Source: an uncultured Pseudomonadota bacterium (GTDB lineage: Bacteria; Pseudomonadota; Gammaproteobacteria; Burkholderiales; Burkholderiaceae). From it: DNA of 44,559 bases. The position numbers and the translations under genes were made by a program. Numbering within the stretch: the first letter of the stretch is position 1; each line of letters starts with the position of its first letter. Shown piece by piece: positions 35,548 to 42,289 of this stretch. The notes beneath the pieces are model-generated. The model was not told the DNA's origin and searched no databases. It was given only the letters and a program-made list of their open reading frames with translations. The stretch covers positions 1 to 44,559 of the forward strand of contig CAMLIZ010000016.1 of NCBI GenBank assembly GCA_946480245.1, written 5' to 3'.

Positions 35548-35565
35548 TACATTTGTGCGAATGTA
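35548..35565. promoter_or_regulatory. Palindromic TACATT-N6-AATGTA site, candidate operator
   Basis: TACATTTGTGCGAATGTA has perfect six-base inverted arms (TACATT/AATGTA). It lies 22 bases upstream of the DUF3014 start at 35588. Its right 14 bases, TTTGTGCRAATGTA, recur at 38914-38927 in front of the CLC and Pal-like genes, differing only at one purine. Either a shared regulator or a shared promoter element could explain this. Confidence 0.45.
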
Positions 35566-35587
35566 ATTTCGCGCCCATCGTCGCAAC

Positions 35588-36436
35588 ATGAGTCGCTCCA
35601 CAAGAACTGCATTGGCCGTGCTGCTGGTGCTGGTGCTGGCCGGCGCTGCCTGGTTCGCCTGGCAGCATCGATCGCAACCTGTCGCGCTCGCGCCCGTGCC
35701 GGCACCGGCGCCCGCCCCCGTGGCCGTGGCACCGCAGCCCGCGCCGCCAGCGGCCTCCGAGCCCACGCACTACCCGATCGAGGCTGTCGCGCAGGAAGCC
35801 GCGGCCCAGGGGCCGCTGACGCCGCAGGATCTGCAGCCCGCGCTGATCGAGCTCTTCGGTCGCAAGGCCGTGCTGGGCCTGCTGCAGCTCGACGACTTCC
35901 CGCGTCGCGTGGCGGCCACCGTGGACAACCTGGCGCGCACGCAGTCCGCCTCGCGCCTGTGGCCGGTCAAACCGGTGCAGGACCGGTTCCTCGTGCGCGA
36001 GGAGCGCGGCGTGACGGTGATCGATCCGGACAACGCGCAGCGCTACACCCCGCTCGTGCTGATGGCGGAGAACGTGAACCTGCAGAAGCTTGCCGCGTTC
36101 TACCGCCGCCTGTATCCGTTGCTGCAGTCGGCCTACGAGGAACTGGGCTTCCCGGGCAAGGCTTTCAACGACCGGGCGGTACAGGTGATCGATCACCTGT
36201 TGGCCACCCCCGAGCCCACCGGCCCGCTCGAAGTGAAGCTGCCCACCTTCAGCGGCCCGGTGCAACCGACCCGGCCCTGGGTGCTCTATCAGTTCGTCAA
36301 GCCGGAGTACGAGTCGCTCTCGTCGGGCCAGAAGATCCTGCTGCGCGTCGGGCCCGTGAACGAGCGCCGGCTGAAGGCGCGGCTGGCGGCGCTGCGCAAG
36401 CTGCTGGTGGCGCACGGCAGCGAGCAGGCCCAGTAG
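35588..36436 (+). CDS. DUF3014 family membrane-anchored protein
   Basis: The 282-residue protein has an N-terminal membrane anchor (about 7-26, ALAVLLVLVLAGAAWFAW), a Pro/Ala/Val-rich linker of about 35 residues and a periplasmic DUF3014 domain (about 75-275), with blocks FPRRVAATVDNLAR, LWPVKPVQDRFLV and YRRLYPLLQSAYEELG. The linker suits crossing the periplasm or peptidoglycan. Function is unknown. The ATG at 35588 is preceded by no strong ribosome site. It appears to be a single-gene unit on the plus strand. Confidence 0.88.
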   Translation: MSRSTRTALAVLLVLVLAGAAWFAWQHRSQPVALAPVPAPAPAPVAVAPQPAPPAASEPTHYPIEAVAQEAAAQGPLTPQDLQPALIELFGRKAVLGLLQLDDFPRRVAATVDNLARTQSASRLWPVKPVQDRFLVREERGVTVIDPDNAQRYTPLVLMAENVNLQKLAAFYRRLYPLLQSAYEELGFPGKAFNDRAVQVIDHLLATPEPTGPLEVKLPTFSGPVQPTRPWVLYQFVKPEYESLSSGQKILLRVGPVNERRLKARLAALRKLLVAHGSEQAQ

Positions 36437-36569
36437 GCTTTACCTGCGACAGGTCAGGATTTCAGGGTAAGCCGGGTGCGGCCGGCGTGTCCCCCCGCCT
36501 GTGACGCCCTGAAACGACAGTGGTACGAAACCTGCCTGGGGGCCCGCTTGGCCCTACGGCCCCGTCCGC

Positions 36570-36944
36570 ATGAATCCGATTCCCGACGACGTACGACGTT
36601 TCGTCCTCACCAGCGTTCCTTCCATCCCTTACCTGGAAGCGGCGCTGCTCTTCCACCGCGACCGCGCAAGCGCCAAGACCGCCCAGCAGGTGGCGCAGGC
36701 GCTGTACGTGCAGGAGCGTGCGGCCGCCGAGCTGCTGAGCGCGCTGCTGGACGCCGGGCTGGTGGAGGAAGAAGGTGGTAGCTTCCGCTACGCGCCGCGC
36801 ACGCCCGCGCTGGCCGATGCGCTCGATCAGCTTGCCGCTGCCTATGCCAGCAACCTGATCGCGATCACCAACCTGATTCACAGCGTCACCCAGAAGCACG
36901 CGCACCGCTTCGCGGACGCGTTCAAGCTGCGAAAGGAAAGCTGA
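36570..36944 (+). CDS. Winged-helix protein in front of DUF5985 pair
   Basis: The 124-residue product has a winged-helix look: YLEAALLFHRDRA as first helix, SAKTAQQVAQALYVQERAAAELLSALLDAGLVEEEGGSFRYA as helix-turn-helix and wing, and then a long C-terminal helix (about 85-110). It could be a small regulator or a non-DNA-binding adaptor. It ends one base before the start of the first DUF5985 gene, so the three genes form one unit. The target is likely the unit itself, by inference. Confidence 0.75.
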   Translation: MNPIPDDVRRFVLTSVPSIPYLEAALLFHRDRASAKTAQQVAQALYVQERAAAELLSALLDAGLVEEEGGSFRYAPRTPALADALDQLAAAYASNLIAITNLIHSVTQKHAHRFADAFKLRKES

Positions 36945-36945
36945 G

Positions 36946-37206
36946 GTGGACAAGGCGATCTACGCGCTTTGCGCACTCACCGCGTTGGCCTGTGCCGTGC
37001 TGCTGCTGCGCAGCTACCTGCGCACGCGCTACCGCCTGCTGCTGTGGAGCGGCCTGTGCTTCGCCGGCCTCACCGCCAACAACCTGATGCTGGTACTCGA
37101 CCAGGTGGTCTTCACGCACGTCGATCTGTCGCTGTGGCGCTTCGTGCTCGCCCTGATTTCGGTGCTGCTGCTGGTGGGCGGGCTGGCGCTGGAGGGCGAC
37201 GAATGA
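36946..37206 (+). CDS. DUF5985 family small membrane protein (first copy)
   Basis: The 86-residue product has three membrane segments (about 3-21, 31-52 and 63-81), with a basic loop LRTRYRLLLW between the first two. It starts with GTG at 36946, with AAAGGAAAG just upstream. It belongs to the same family as the next gene, the two sharing the pattern L-R-S/R-Y-x-R-T/S-R-x-R. The function of this family is unknown to me. It overlaps the second copy by ATGA. Confidence 0.8.
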   Translation: MDKAIYALCALTALACAVLLLRSYLRTRYRLLLWSGLCFAGLTANNLMLVLDQVVFTHVDLSLWRFVLALISVLLLVGGLALEGDE

Positions 37207-37478
37207 GGGGCGCCAACGTGAACGAGTTGCTGCTCGGCGCCATCGCCATGGGCTCGTTCGTGGCGGGGCTGTTCTTCCTGCGCTATTGGCGCAGCACGCG
37301 CGACCGCTTCTTCCTGTTCTTCGCGCTGTCGTTCTGGATCGAGGCCGCCAATCGGGTGGCAATGGCGCTTACCCACTCGTGGAGCGAGGCCGCGCCGCTG
37401 CACTACATCGTGCGCCTGGTGGCCTACGGCCTGATCCTGCTCGCGATCTGGGAGAAGAACCGGCCGCGCAGCAAATAG
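37203..37478 (+). CDS. DUF5985 family small membrane protein (second copy)
   Basis: The 91-residue product has three membrane segments and a charged C-terminal end (WEKNRPRSK). It starts at ATG 37203 inside the stop of the first copy; a GTG at 37218 (NELLLGAIAMG) is another choice. The basic loop YWRSTRDRFFLFFALSFW matches the corresponding loop of the first copy, showing a diverged tandem duplication. The two may form a heterodimer in the inner membrane, which is inference. Confidence 0.8.
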   Translation: MRGANVNELLLGAIAMGSFVAGLFFLRYWRSTRDRFFLFFALSFWIEAANRVAMALTHSWSEAAPLHYIVRLVAYGLILLAIWEKNRPRSK

Positions 37479-37482
37479 GCGC

Positions 37483-38892
37483 TCAGTGCGCCGGCGCGTC
37501 GTTTGTCGCGTCGTTCGGTGCCTCGGGCACTGCCGGGGGCGGAGCATCGGCCGGCTTGCGCGGCAGCCGCAGCAGTTGCGCCTGGGCCAGCGCGGGATAC
37601 AGCGGGCGGCTGATCCAGCGCGAGATCGCGCTCGCCCCGAGGGCCGCGGCCATCAGCGTGAGCACCATCGCGTGGCCGTCCACCATCTCCATCACGATGA
37701 TGAAGGCCGTGATCGGCGCCTGCGTCACCGCGGCGAGGAAGCCCACCATGCCCAGCGCGATCAACGCGGGCAAATTGGCACCCCAGTTCGACAAATGGGC
37801 CACGTCGTTGCCCAGCCCGGCCCCGATGGCCAGGGCCGGCGCGAAGATGCCGCCGGGCACGCCCGACCAGCTGGCCAGCCAGGTGGCCACGAAGCGGAAG
37901 GTCACGTACAGCACGGGCACGTCGGAGCGGCCTTCGAGCAGCCTGCGCGAATAGTCGTAGCCGCTGCCGAAGCTGGCACCGCCGCTGGCCCAGCCGATCA
38001 GCGCGATCGCCACGCCGCAGCCTGCGGCAAAGCGCAGCGGATACGCCTTGCGCCAGCGACTGAAGCGGTCGGTACCGCCGACCAGCGAGGTGTAGAGCAG
38101 GCGCGCGAACACGCCGCCCAGCGTGCCGGTGAGCAGCACCACCAGCAGCGCCGGCAGCAGGATGTGGTGCGTGAGCGAAGTGACGCGGATCACGCCGAAG
38201 TAGGTGGTATTGCCGAACACCGACACCGCGATCAGGCCCGACAGCACGATGGCCGAGATGATCAGGCCGCTGCTGCGCTGCTCGATCTTGCGGCTCAGCT
38301 CCTCGATGGCGAACATCACGCCGGCCAGCGGCGCATTGAACGCGGCCGCGATGCCGGCGGCACCGCCGGCCACCAGCAAGCCGTGCACCGACACCGAGTG
38401 GCGCTTGGGCAGCCAGCGCCGCGCGTGGTGCATCACGCCGGCGGCGATCTGCACCGACGGGCCTTCGCGGCCGATCGCCAGGCCGCCCAGCAGGCCACCC
38501 GCGGTGAGCGCCATCTTGGCCGCGCTCAGGCGCAGCGACACGAACAGGGGCCGCTGCTCCTCGCTCACGGAAGGATCGAGCGAGGCCATCACCTGCGGAA
38601 TGCCCGAGCCGGAGGCGCCTGGCGCAAAGCGCAGCGTGCACCAGGCGAGCCCTGTGGTGCACAGAGGCACCCACAGGAACGGCAGCAGCGGATGCACCGA
38701 GCGCACCCAGGCAAAGCCGGCCAGCGCCTGGTCGCTGAGCCATGTGAAGACGACGACGGAAAGCCCGGCCAGCACGGCGAACAAGAGCACCACGATGCGT
38801 GAGAGCCATTGCTGCCAGTCCGCGATGTCGTTGCGGATTGCGGCCATCACGTCGGGCTGCGGTTCGTGATGGGTACCGCGGGGAATGTGCAT
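37483..38892 (-). CDS. CLC-family chloride/proton antiporter
   Basis: The 469-residue product has the CLC motifs: GSGIPQ for the first anion-binding loop, GREGPSVQ with the gating Glu143, and GGIFAPALAIGAGLG for the third loop. The second acidic pair in MFAIEELSRK matches the internal proton glutamate of E. coli ClcA, so it should be a 2Cl-/H+ exchanger and not a passive channel. About 11 membrane helices are predicted, with no CBS domains. The start is ATG 38892 (MHIPRGTHHEPQPDVM); MAAIRND about 15 residues later is an alternative. It is divergent from the Pal-like gene and ends 4 bp from the convergent DUF5985 gene. Confidence 0.93.
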   Translation of the reverse strand: MHIPRGTHHEPQPDVMAAIRNDIADWQQWLSRIVVLLFAVLAGLSVVVFTWLSDQALAGFAWVRSVHPLLPFLWVPLCTTGLAWCTLRFAPGASGSGIPQVMASLDPSVSEEQRPLFVSLRLSAAKMALTAGGLLGGLAIGREGPSVQIAAGVMHHARRWLPKRHSVSVHGLLVAGGAAGIAAAFNAPLAGVMFAIEELSRKIEQRSSGLIISAIVLSGLIAVSVFGNTTYFGVIRVTSLTHHILLPALLVVLLTGTLGGVFARLLYTSLVGGTDRFSRWRKAYPLRFAAGCGVAIALIGWASGGASFGSGYDYSRRLLEGRSDVPVLYVTFRFVATWLASWSGVPGGIFAPALAIGAGLGNDVAHLSNWGANLPALIALGMVGFLAAVTQAPITAFIIVMEMVDGHAMVLTLMAAALGASAISRWISRPLYPALAQAQLLRLPRKPADAPPPAVPEAPNDATNDAPAH

Positions 38893-38909
38893 CGGGACGG
38901 GGAAATTCC

Positions 38910-38927
38910 AATGTTTGTGCAAATGTA
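38910..38927. promoter_or_regulatory. Second copy of the TTTGTGCRAATGTA motif
   Basis: AATGTTTGTGCAAATGTA lies 18 bases before the CLC start on one side and 58 bases before the Pal-like ATG on the other. Its right 14 bases match the site at 35552-35565 with one purine change. The left arm is poorer here than in the first copy. The following TATATGGT could serve as a -10 region on the plus strand for the Pal-like gene. Confidence 0.4.
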
Positions 38928-38984
38928 TATGGTACGCTTTGCGGATTACTCCACCCTGCGGGCGTGCTGCCCGCCTCACGTTCC

Positions 38985-39524
38985 ATGCGCAAACTGACCC
39001 TTCTTCGCAGCCTGATGGCGGCCGTGCCGGTAATGCTGGCCGCGTGTTCGAGCACGCCGGTGGCCCCGCCCCCCGCACCTGCACCGGCCCCTGCGCCCGC
39101 CACCGCTCCCGCGCCGGCTGCACAGCAAGCACCGGTGACGCAAGCTGCCGCGGTGCCGGCCTACCTCGATCCGAACAGCCCGGTGTATCGCAACCGCAGC
39201 GTGTTCTTCGAGTTCGACGACGCCACGATCCGCCAGCAGGATCGCCCCACGGTCGAGCTGCAAGGCCAGTACCTGTCGCACAACCCCGAGCTGCACGTGC
39301 GCGTCGAAGGCAACACCGACGAGCGCGGCAGCAGCGAATACAACCTCGCGCTCGGCCAGCGCCGCGCGCAAGCCGTGAAGTCCGCGCTGCAGGTGTACGG
39401 CGTGAAGGACGGCCAGGTCGAGGCGGTGAGCTTCGGCGAAGAGAAACCCAAGGCGGCGGGCCATGACGAATCCGCGTGGGCGCAGAACCGCCGCGCCGAC
39501 ATCGTCTACGCCGGCGCCAAGTAG
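38985..39524 (+). CDS. Pal-like OmpA-domain lipoprotein
   Basis: The 179-residue product has a signal peptide ending in MLAAC, so Cys21 is the likely lipidation site. A Pro/Ala-rich linker (about 24-55) follows, then an OmpA-like peptidoglycan-binding domain (about 68-179) with VFFEFDDATI, VRVEGNTDERGSSEYNLALGQRRAQAV and the end ESAWAQNRRADI. The Asp and Arg that bind diaminopimelate are present in NTDERGS and NRRADI. It tethers the outer membrane to the wall. Standard pal genes sit in a tol operon, absent here, so this may be a second paralogue. A strong terminator follows. Confidence 0.9.
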   Translation: MRKLTLLRSLMAAVPVMLAACSSTPVAPPPAPAPAPAPATAPAPAAQQAPVTQAAAVPAYLDPNSPVYRNRSVFFEFDDATIRQQDRPTVELQGQYLSHNPELHVRVEGNTDERGSSEYNLALGQRRAQAVKSALQVYGVKDGQVEAVSFGEEKPKAAGHDESAWAQNRRADIVYAGAK

Positions 39525-39588
39525 CAGAGCAAGCGGTTGCAGCCCGCAAGGGCTGCCTGTTGCAGGAGCGCTGGCTTCGACCAGCTTC

Positions 39589-39616
39589 AAAGGCACCGTT
39601 CGCGGTGCCTTTTTTT
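39589..39616 (+). terminator. Rho-independent terminator after the Pal-like gene
   Basis: The stem AAAGGCACCG pairs with CGGTGCCTTT across a TTCG loop and is followed by a run of T to 39616. It lies 65 bases after the Pal-like stop and only 11 bases before the MarR ATG at 39628. The form is textbook for an intrinsic terminator on the plus strand. Confidence 0.93.
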
Positions 39617-39627
39617 GTCATCGACTC

Positions 39628-40155
39628 ATGGCCACAGGTCGATCGAAGTCCGCAGGGGTGAAGAAGGTGGCGGCACATGCCGCCACCGACGCGCGCGCGC
39701 TGCTCGAGGCCCAGGTGCTGCGGCAGTTCCGGCAGGTGTTCAACGCCGTCAAGACGCACTTCCAGCGCGTCGAGAAGACGGTGGGGCTGGGCGGCGCACA
39801 AGTGTGGGCGCTGAGCGTGTTGCAGGAGCAGCCTGGCATCGGGGTCAGCGAGCTGGCCCGCGCCATGGACATTCACCAGTCCACCGCCAGCAACCTGGTC
39901 AAGACCTTGATCGAGCGCGGCATGGTCGCCACCGCCAGGGAAGGCCCTGACCGGCGCGCGGTGCAGCTGCGCCTGCTGCCGCCCGGCGCCAGGGCGCTGG
40001 CCACGTCGCCGGGGCCGTTCCAGGGCGTGCTGCCCGGCGCGCTGCGCTCGCTCGACGAAGCCACGCTGCGGCGTCTGCAGAAGGATCTGGCGCTGCTGAT
40101 GGACGTGCTGGGCGCCGACGACGACGCCGCGCACATTCCGCTGGCCGAGCTCTAG
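39628..40155 (+). CDS. MarR family transcriptional regulator
   Basis: The 175-residue product has a basic Lys/Ala-rich lead (about 1-22), a dimer helix (LLEAQVLRQFRQVFNAV), the winged helix (PGIGVSELARAMDIHQSTASNLVKTLIERGMVATAREGPDRRAVQLRL, about 70-120) and a C-terminal dimer helix. The DRR of the wing is conserved. Such proteins respond to small phenolic or oxidant ligands. It converges on the flavodoxin gene, overlapping by four bases. ATG 39628 follows the terminator T-run by only 11 bases with no ribosome site, so the true start may be the GTG at 39658 (VKKVAAH). Confidence 0.87.
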   Translation: MATGRSKSAGVKKVAAHAATDARALLEAQVLRQFRQVFNAVKTHFQRVEKTVGLGGAQVWALSVLQEQPGIGVSELARAMDIHQSTASNLVKTLIERGMVATAREGPDRRAVQLRLLPPGARALATSPGPFQGVLPGALRSLDEATLRRLQKDLALLMDVLGADDDAAHIPLAEL

Positions 40156-40643
40156 AACACGCCGAGCGCCAGCCCGGCGGCGAGCGCAGCGCCCAGTTCG
40201 CGGCAGCGCTGCAGGTCATCCGGATCGATGTGCTTTGGCGCCTGGATCTGCTGCGGCGTTTGCGCGTGCGTGCACACGACCAGGGGCGGCGCCACCGCGC
40301 GCAGGCGCCAGCCGGTGGCGATGCGCTGCATCTGGTGCGCCGCGTTCTGCCCGTCGCTGCCCGCGCACACCAGGCTGGCATAGGGCCGGCCCTCGATGCG
40401 GCCCAGCGCGGGGTAGTAGCTGCGGTCGAAGAAGTCCTTCATCAGCCCGGCGATGGCCGCCAGGTTCTCCGGCGCGGCGAACACGTAGCCCTGTGCCGCG
40501 AGCAGCGCATCGGCATCGGCCTCGTGCGCGCGCAGCAGCTGCACCTCGACGCCGCCCTCGCCGGCCGCGCCATCACGCGCCGCTTCGGCCATCTGCTGCG
40601 TGCCGCCGGTCATGGAGTGATAGACGATCAACACCCGCTTCAT
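40152..40643 (-). CDS. Flavodoxin/NAD(P)H-FMN oxidoreductase-like protein
   Basis: The 163-residue product opens MKRVLIVYHSMTGGTQQMAEA, with the flavodoxin phosphate loop HSMTGGT, and has YVFAAPENLAAIAGLMKDFFDR and a GWRLRAV region, as in short flavodoxins and WrbA-like FMN proteins. It should bind FMN and act in electron transfer or quinone reduction in the cytoplasm. The MarR regulator converges on it, and MarR-type proteins often control flavin reductases, so control is possible. ATG 40643 is the only sensible start. Confidence 0.88.
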   Translation of the reverse strand: MKRVLIVYHSMTGGTQQMAEAARDGAAGEGGVEVQLLRAHEADADALLAAQGYVFAAPENLAAIAGLMKDFFDRSYYPALGRIEGRPYASLVCAGSDGQNAAHQMQRIATGWRLRAVAPPLVVCTHAQTPQQIQAPKHIDPDDLQRCRELGAALAAGLALGVF

Positions 40644-40781
40644 GGCGGGCAAGCATAGACCCGCGAGCGCCGTCGGCAAGACGCCCCGATGCACGACCGA
40701 GCATGCCGCTTGCTGCACCGGGCAGGCCACCATGATGCAGGCCGCTCCACCCCTCGGCGCACGCGTTGCGCCCTTCTCCGC

Positions 40782-41432
40782 ATGACGCCGCCGTTTCGTC
40801 GCGGTGGCGAGTTCGGCGTGAAGCTGGCGTTGCTGGCGCTGGGCTTGCTCGCGCTGGCTGCGCTGGCGCTCGCGATGTGGCGCAATCGCTCGTACGAGCC
40901 GCTGGGCGAGCCGGTGCTGCAGCCGATCGCGTTCAGCCACAAGCACCACGTGGGCGACGACGGCATCGACTGCCGCTACTGCCACACCACGGTGGAGAAG
41001 GCGGCGTACGCGGGCCTGCCCTCCACCGGCATCTGCATGAGCTGCCACTCACAGCTGTACACCGACCAGAAGATCCTGGCGCCGCTGCGCGAGAGCGCGG
41101 CCACCGGCAGGCCGATCGAATGGCGACGCGTGCACCAGCTGCCCGACTTCGTGTTCTTCAACCATGCGGTACACGTGAACAAGGGCGTGGCGTGCATCGA
41201 GTGCCATGGACGCGTGGACCAGATGCCGATCACCTGGCGTGTGGCGCCGCTGGTCATGCAGTGGTGCCTGGCCTGCCATCGCAGCCCGCAGCAGCACCTG
41301 CATCCGCGCTCGGAGGTCACCGCGATGCCGCCGCCGACGCCGATCTCGGCGCGCGAAGGGCAGCGACTGGCGCAGCTGGTGCACCTGCACGACGAGCGCC
41401 GGCGCACCGACTGCTCCACCTGCCACCGTTGA
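40782..41432 (+). CDS. actA: Pentaheme cytochrome c, alternative complex III subunit ActA
   Basis: The 216-residue product has one N-terminal membrane anchor (about 13-32) and five CxxCH heme sites: CRYCH at 64, CMSCH at 85, CIECH at 138, CLACH at 162 and CSTCH at 211. Five hemes, the anchor and the sequence AFSHKHHVGDDGIDCRYCH identify ActA, the pentaheme subunit of alternative complex III, which oxidises quinol in place of the bc1 complex. It faces the periplasm. A tandem PRC-barrel gene and actB follow on the same strand, 73 bp and then 64 bp apart. No ribosome site stands out before ATG 40782. Confidence 0.93.
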   Translation: MTPPFRRGGEFGVKLALLALGLLALAALALAMWRNRSYEPLGEPVLQPIAFSHKHHVGDDGIDCRYCHTTVEKAAYAGLPSTGICMSCHSQLYTDQKILAPLRESAATGRPIEWRRVHQLPDFVFFNHAVHVNKGVACIECHGRVDQMPITWRVAPLVMQWCLACHRSPQQHLHPRSEVTAMPPPTPISAREGQRLAQLVHLHDERRRTDCSTCHR

Positions 41433-41505
41433 GCCCACGCCAAGGCGCGCCGATTGCCCTTGCCGGGTAACGGCAGGCTGGCCTGCCTTCCCTCAGGAGA
41501 CAGTG

Positions 41506-42225
41506 ATGTTCGTGAAGGCAAGCGAATTGCGGGGCCGCCACCTGGAAGCCACCGATGGCAGCATCGGCACGGTGGACGACGTGTACGTGGACGACGAGCG
41601 CTGGGGCGTGCGCTACCTCGTCGTCAATGCCGGTGGCTGGTTCGACGCGCGGCCGGTGCTGCTGTCGCCGGCTTCGCTCAGGCGAGACACCGACGGCGAC
41701 GGGCGCCTGCACGTGAACCTCACGCGCGAGCAGGTGCGCAACGCGCCGTCGGCCGACAGCGACAAGCCGGTATCACGCCACTACGAGGCGGCGCACGCGT
41801 CGTACTACGGCTATCCGCTTTACTGGAGCGGCCCTCTGTTGTGGGGCGGCGCGGTGTACCCCGGTGTGCCGCCGCTGGCACCCATCGAGGCCGATGGCCC
41901 GGAGGCGGGCCTGGCCGAAGCCCGGGATCTGGAGCTCGAGGCGGCGCGCCAGTCGCACGTGCGCAGCTTCAAGGAGCTGAAGGGCTATACGGTGAAAGCG
42001 CGCGACGGCGACGCCGGCCGCGTGCAGGATCTACTGATCGACCCCGCCACCTGGGGCGTGCGCCACCTGGTGGTGGACACACATCCCTGGTGGCCCGGCG
42101 GCCAGGTGGTGGTGGCGCCGGAAAGCGCCACGCGCATCGACTGGAGCGGCCACTGCATCGAGATGGCGCTGTCGCGCGACGGGATCCGCAACGCCACGCC
42201 GCAAACTGAGCTGCACCAGCCCTAA
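41506..42225 (+). CDS. Double PRC-barrel domain protein
   Basis: The 239-residue product has two PRC-barrel domains. The first covers about 1-70 (MFVKASELRGRHLEATDGSIGTVDDVYVDDERWGVRYLVV), the second about 155-235 (FKELKGYTVKARDGDAGRVQDLLIDPATWGVRHLVVDT). A Tyr/Pro-rich linker lies between them (YGYPLYWSGPLLWGG). CAGGAGA precedes the ATG at 41506. PRC barrels occur in photosynthetic reaction-centre H subunits and RimM and often bind proteins; here it has no signal, so it is cytoplasmic or at the membrane face. Its place between actA and actB suggests a link to the complex, which is inference. Confidence 0.92.
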   Translation: MFVKASELRGRHLEATDGSIGTVDDVYVDDERWGVRYLVVNAGGWFDARPVLLSPASLRRDTDGDGRLHVNLTREQVRNAPSADSDKPVSRHYEAAHASYYGYPLYWSGPLLWGGAVYPGVPPLAPIEADGPEAGLAEARDLELEAARQSHVRSFKELKGYTVKARDGDAGRVQDLLIDPATWGVRHLVVDTHPWWPGGQVVVAPESATRIDWSGHCIEMALSRDGIRNATPQTELHQP

Positions 42226-42289
42226 CGCGGCCGAACGACACGCGCCCGACACTTGCGCATCACAGCAGCTGCCGTGCCGCGGGCGCGGC

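Noticed and set aside
38893..40134. Upstream extension of the CLC frame, giving an 883-residue protein
   Set aside because: The extra part is antisense to the Pal-like and MarR genes and lacks family similarity; ATG 38892 gives the normal CLC length.
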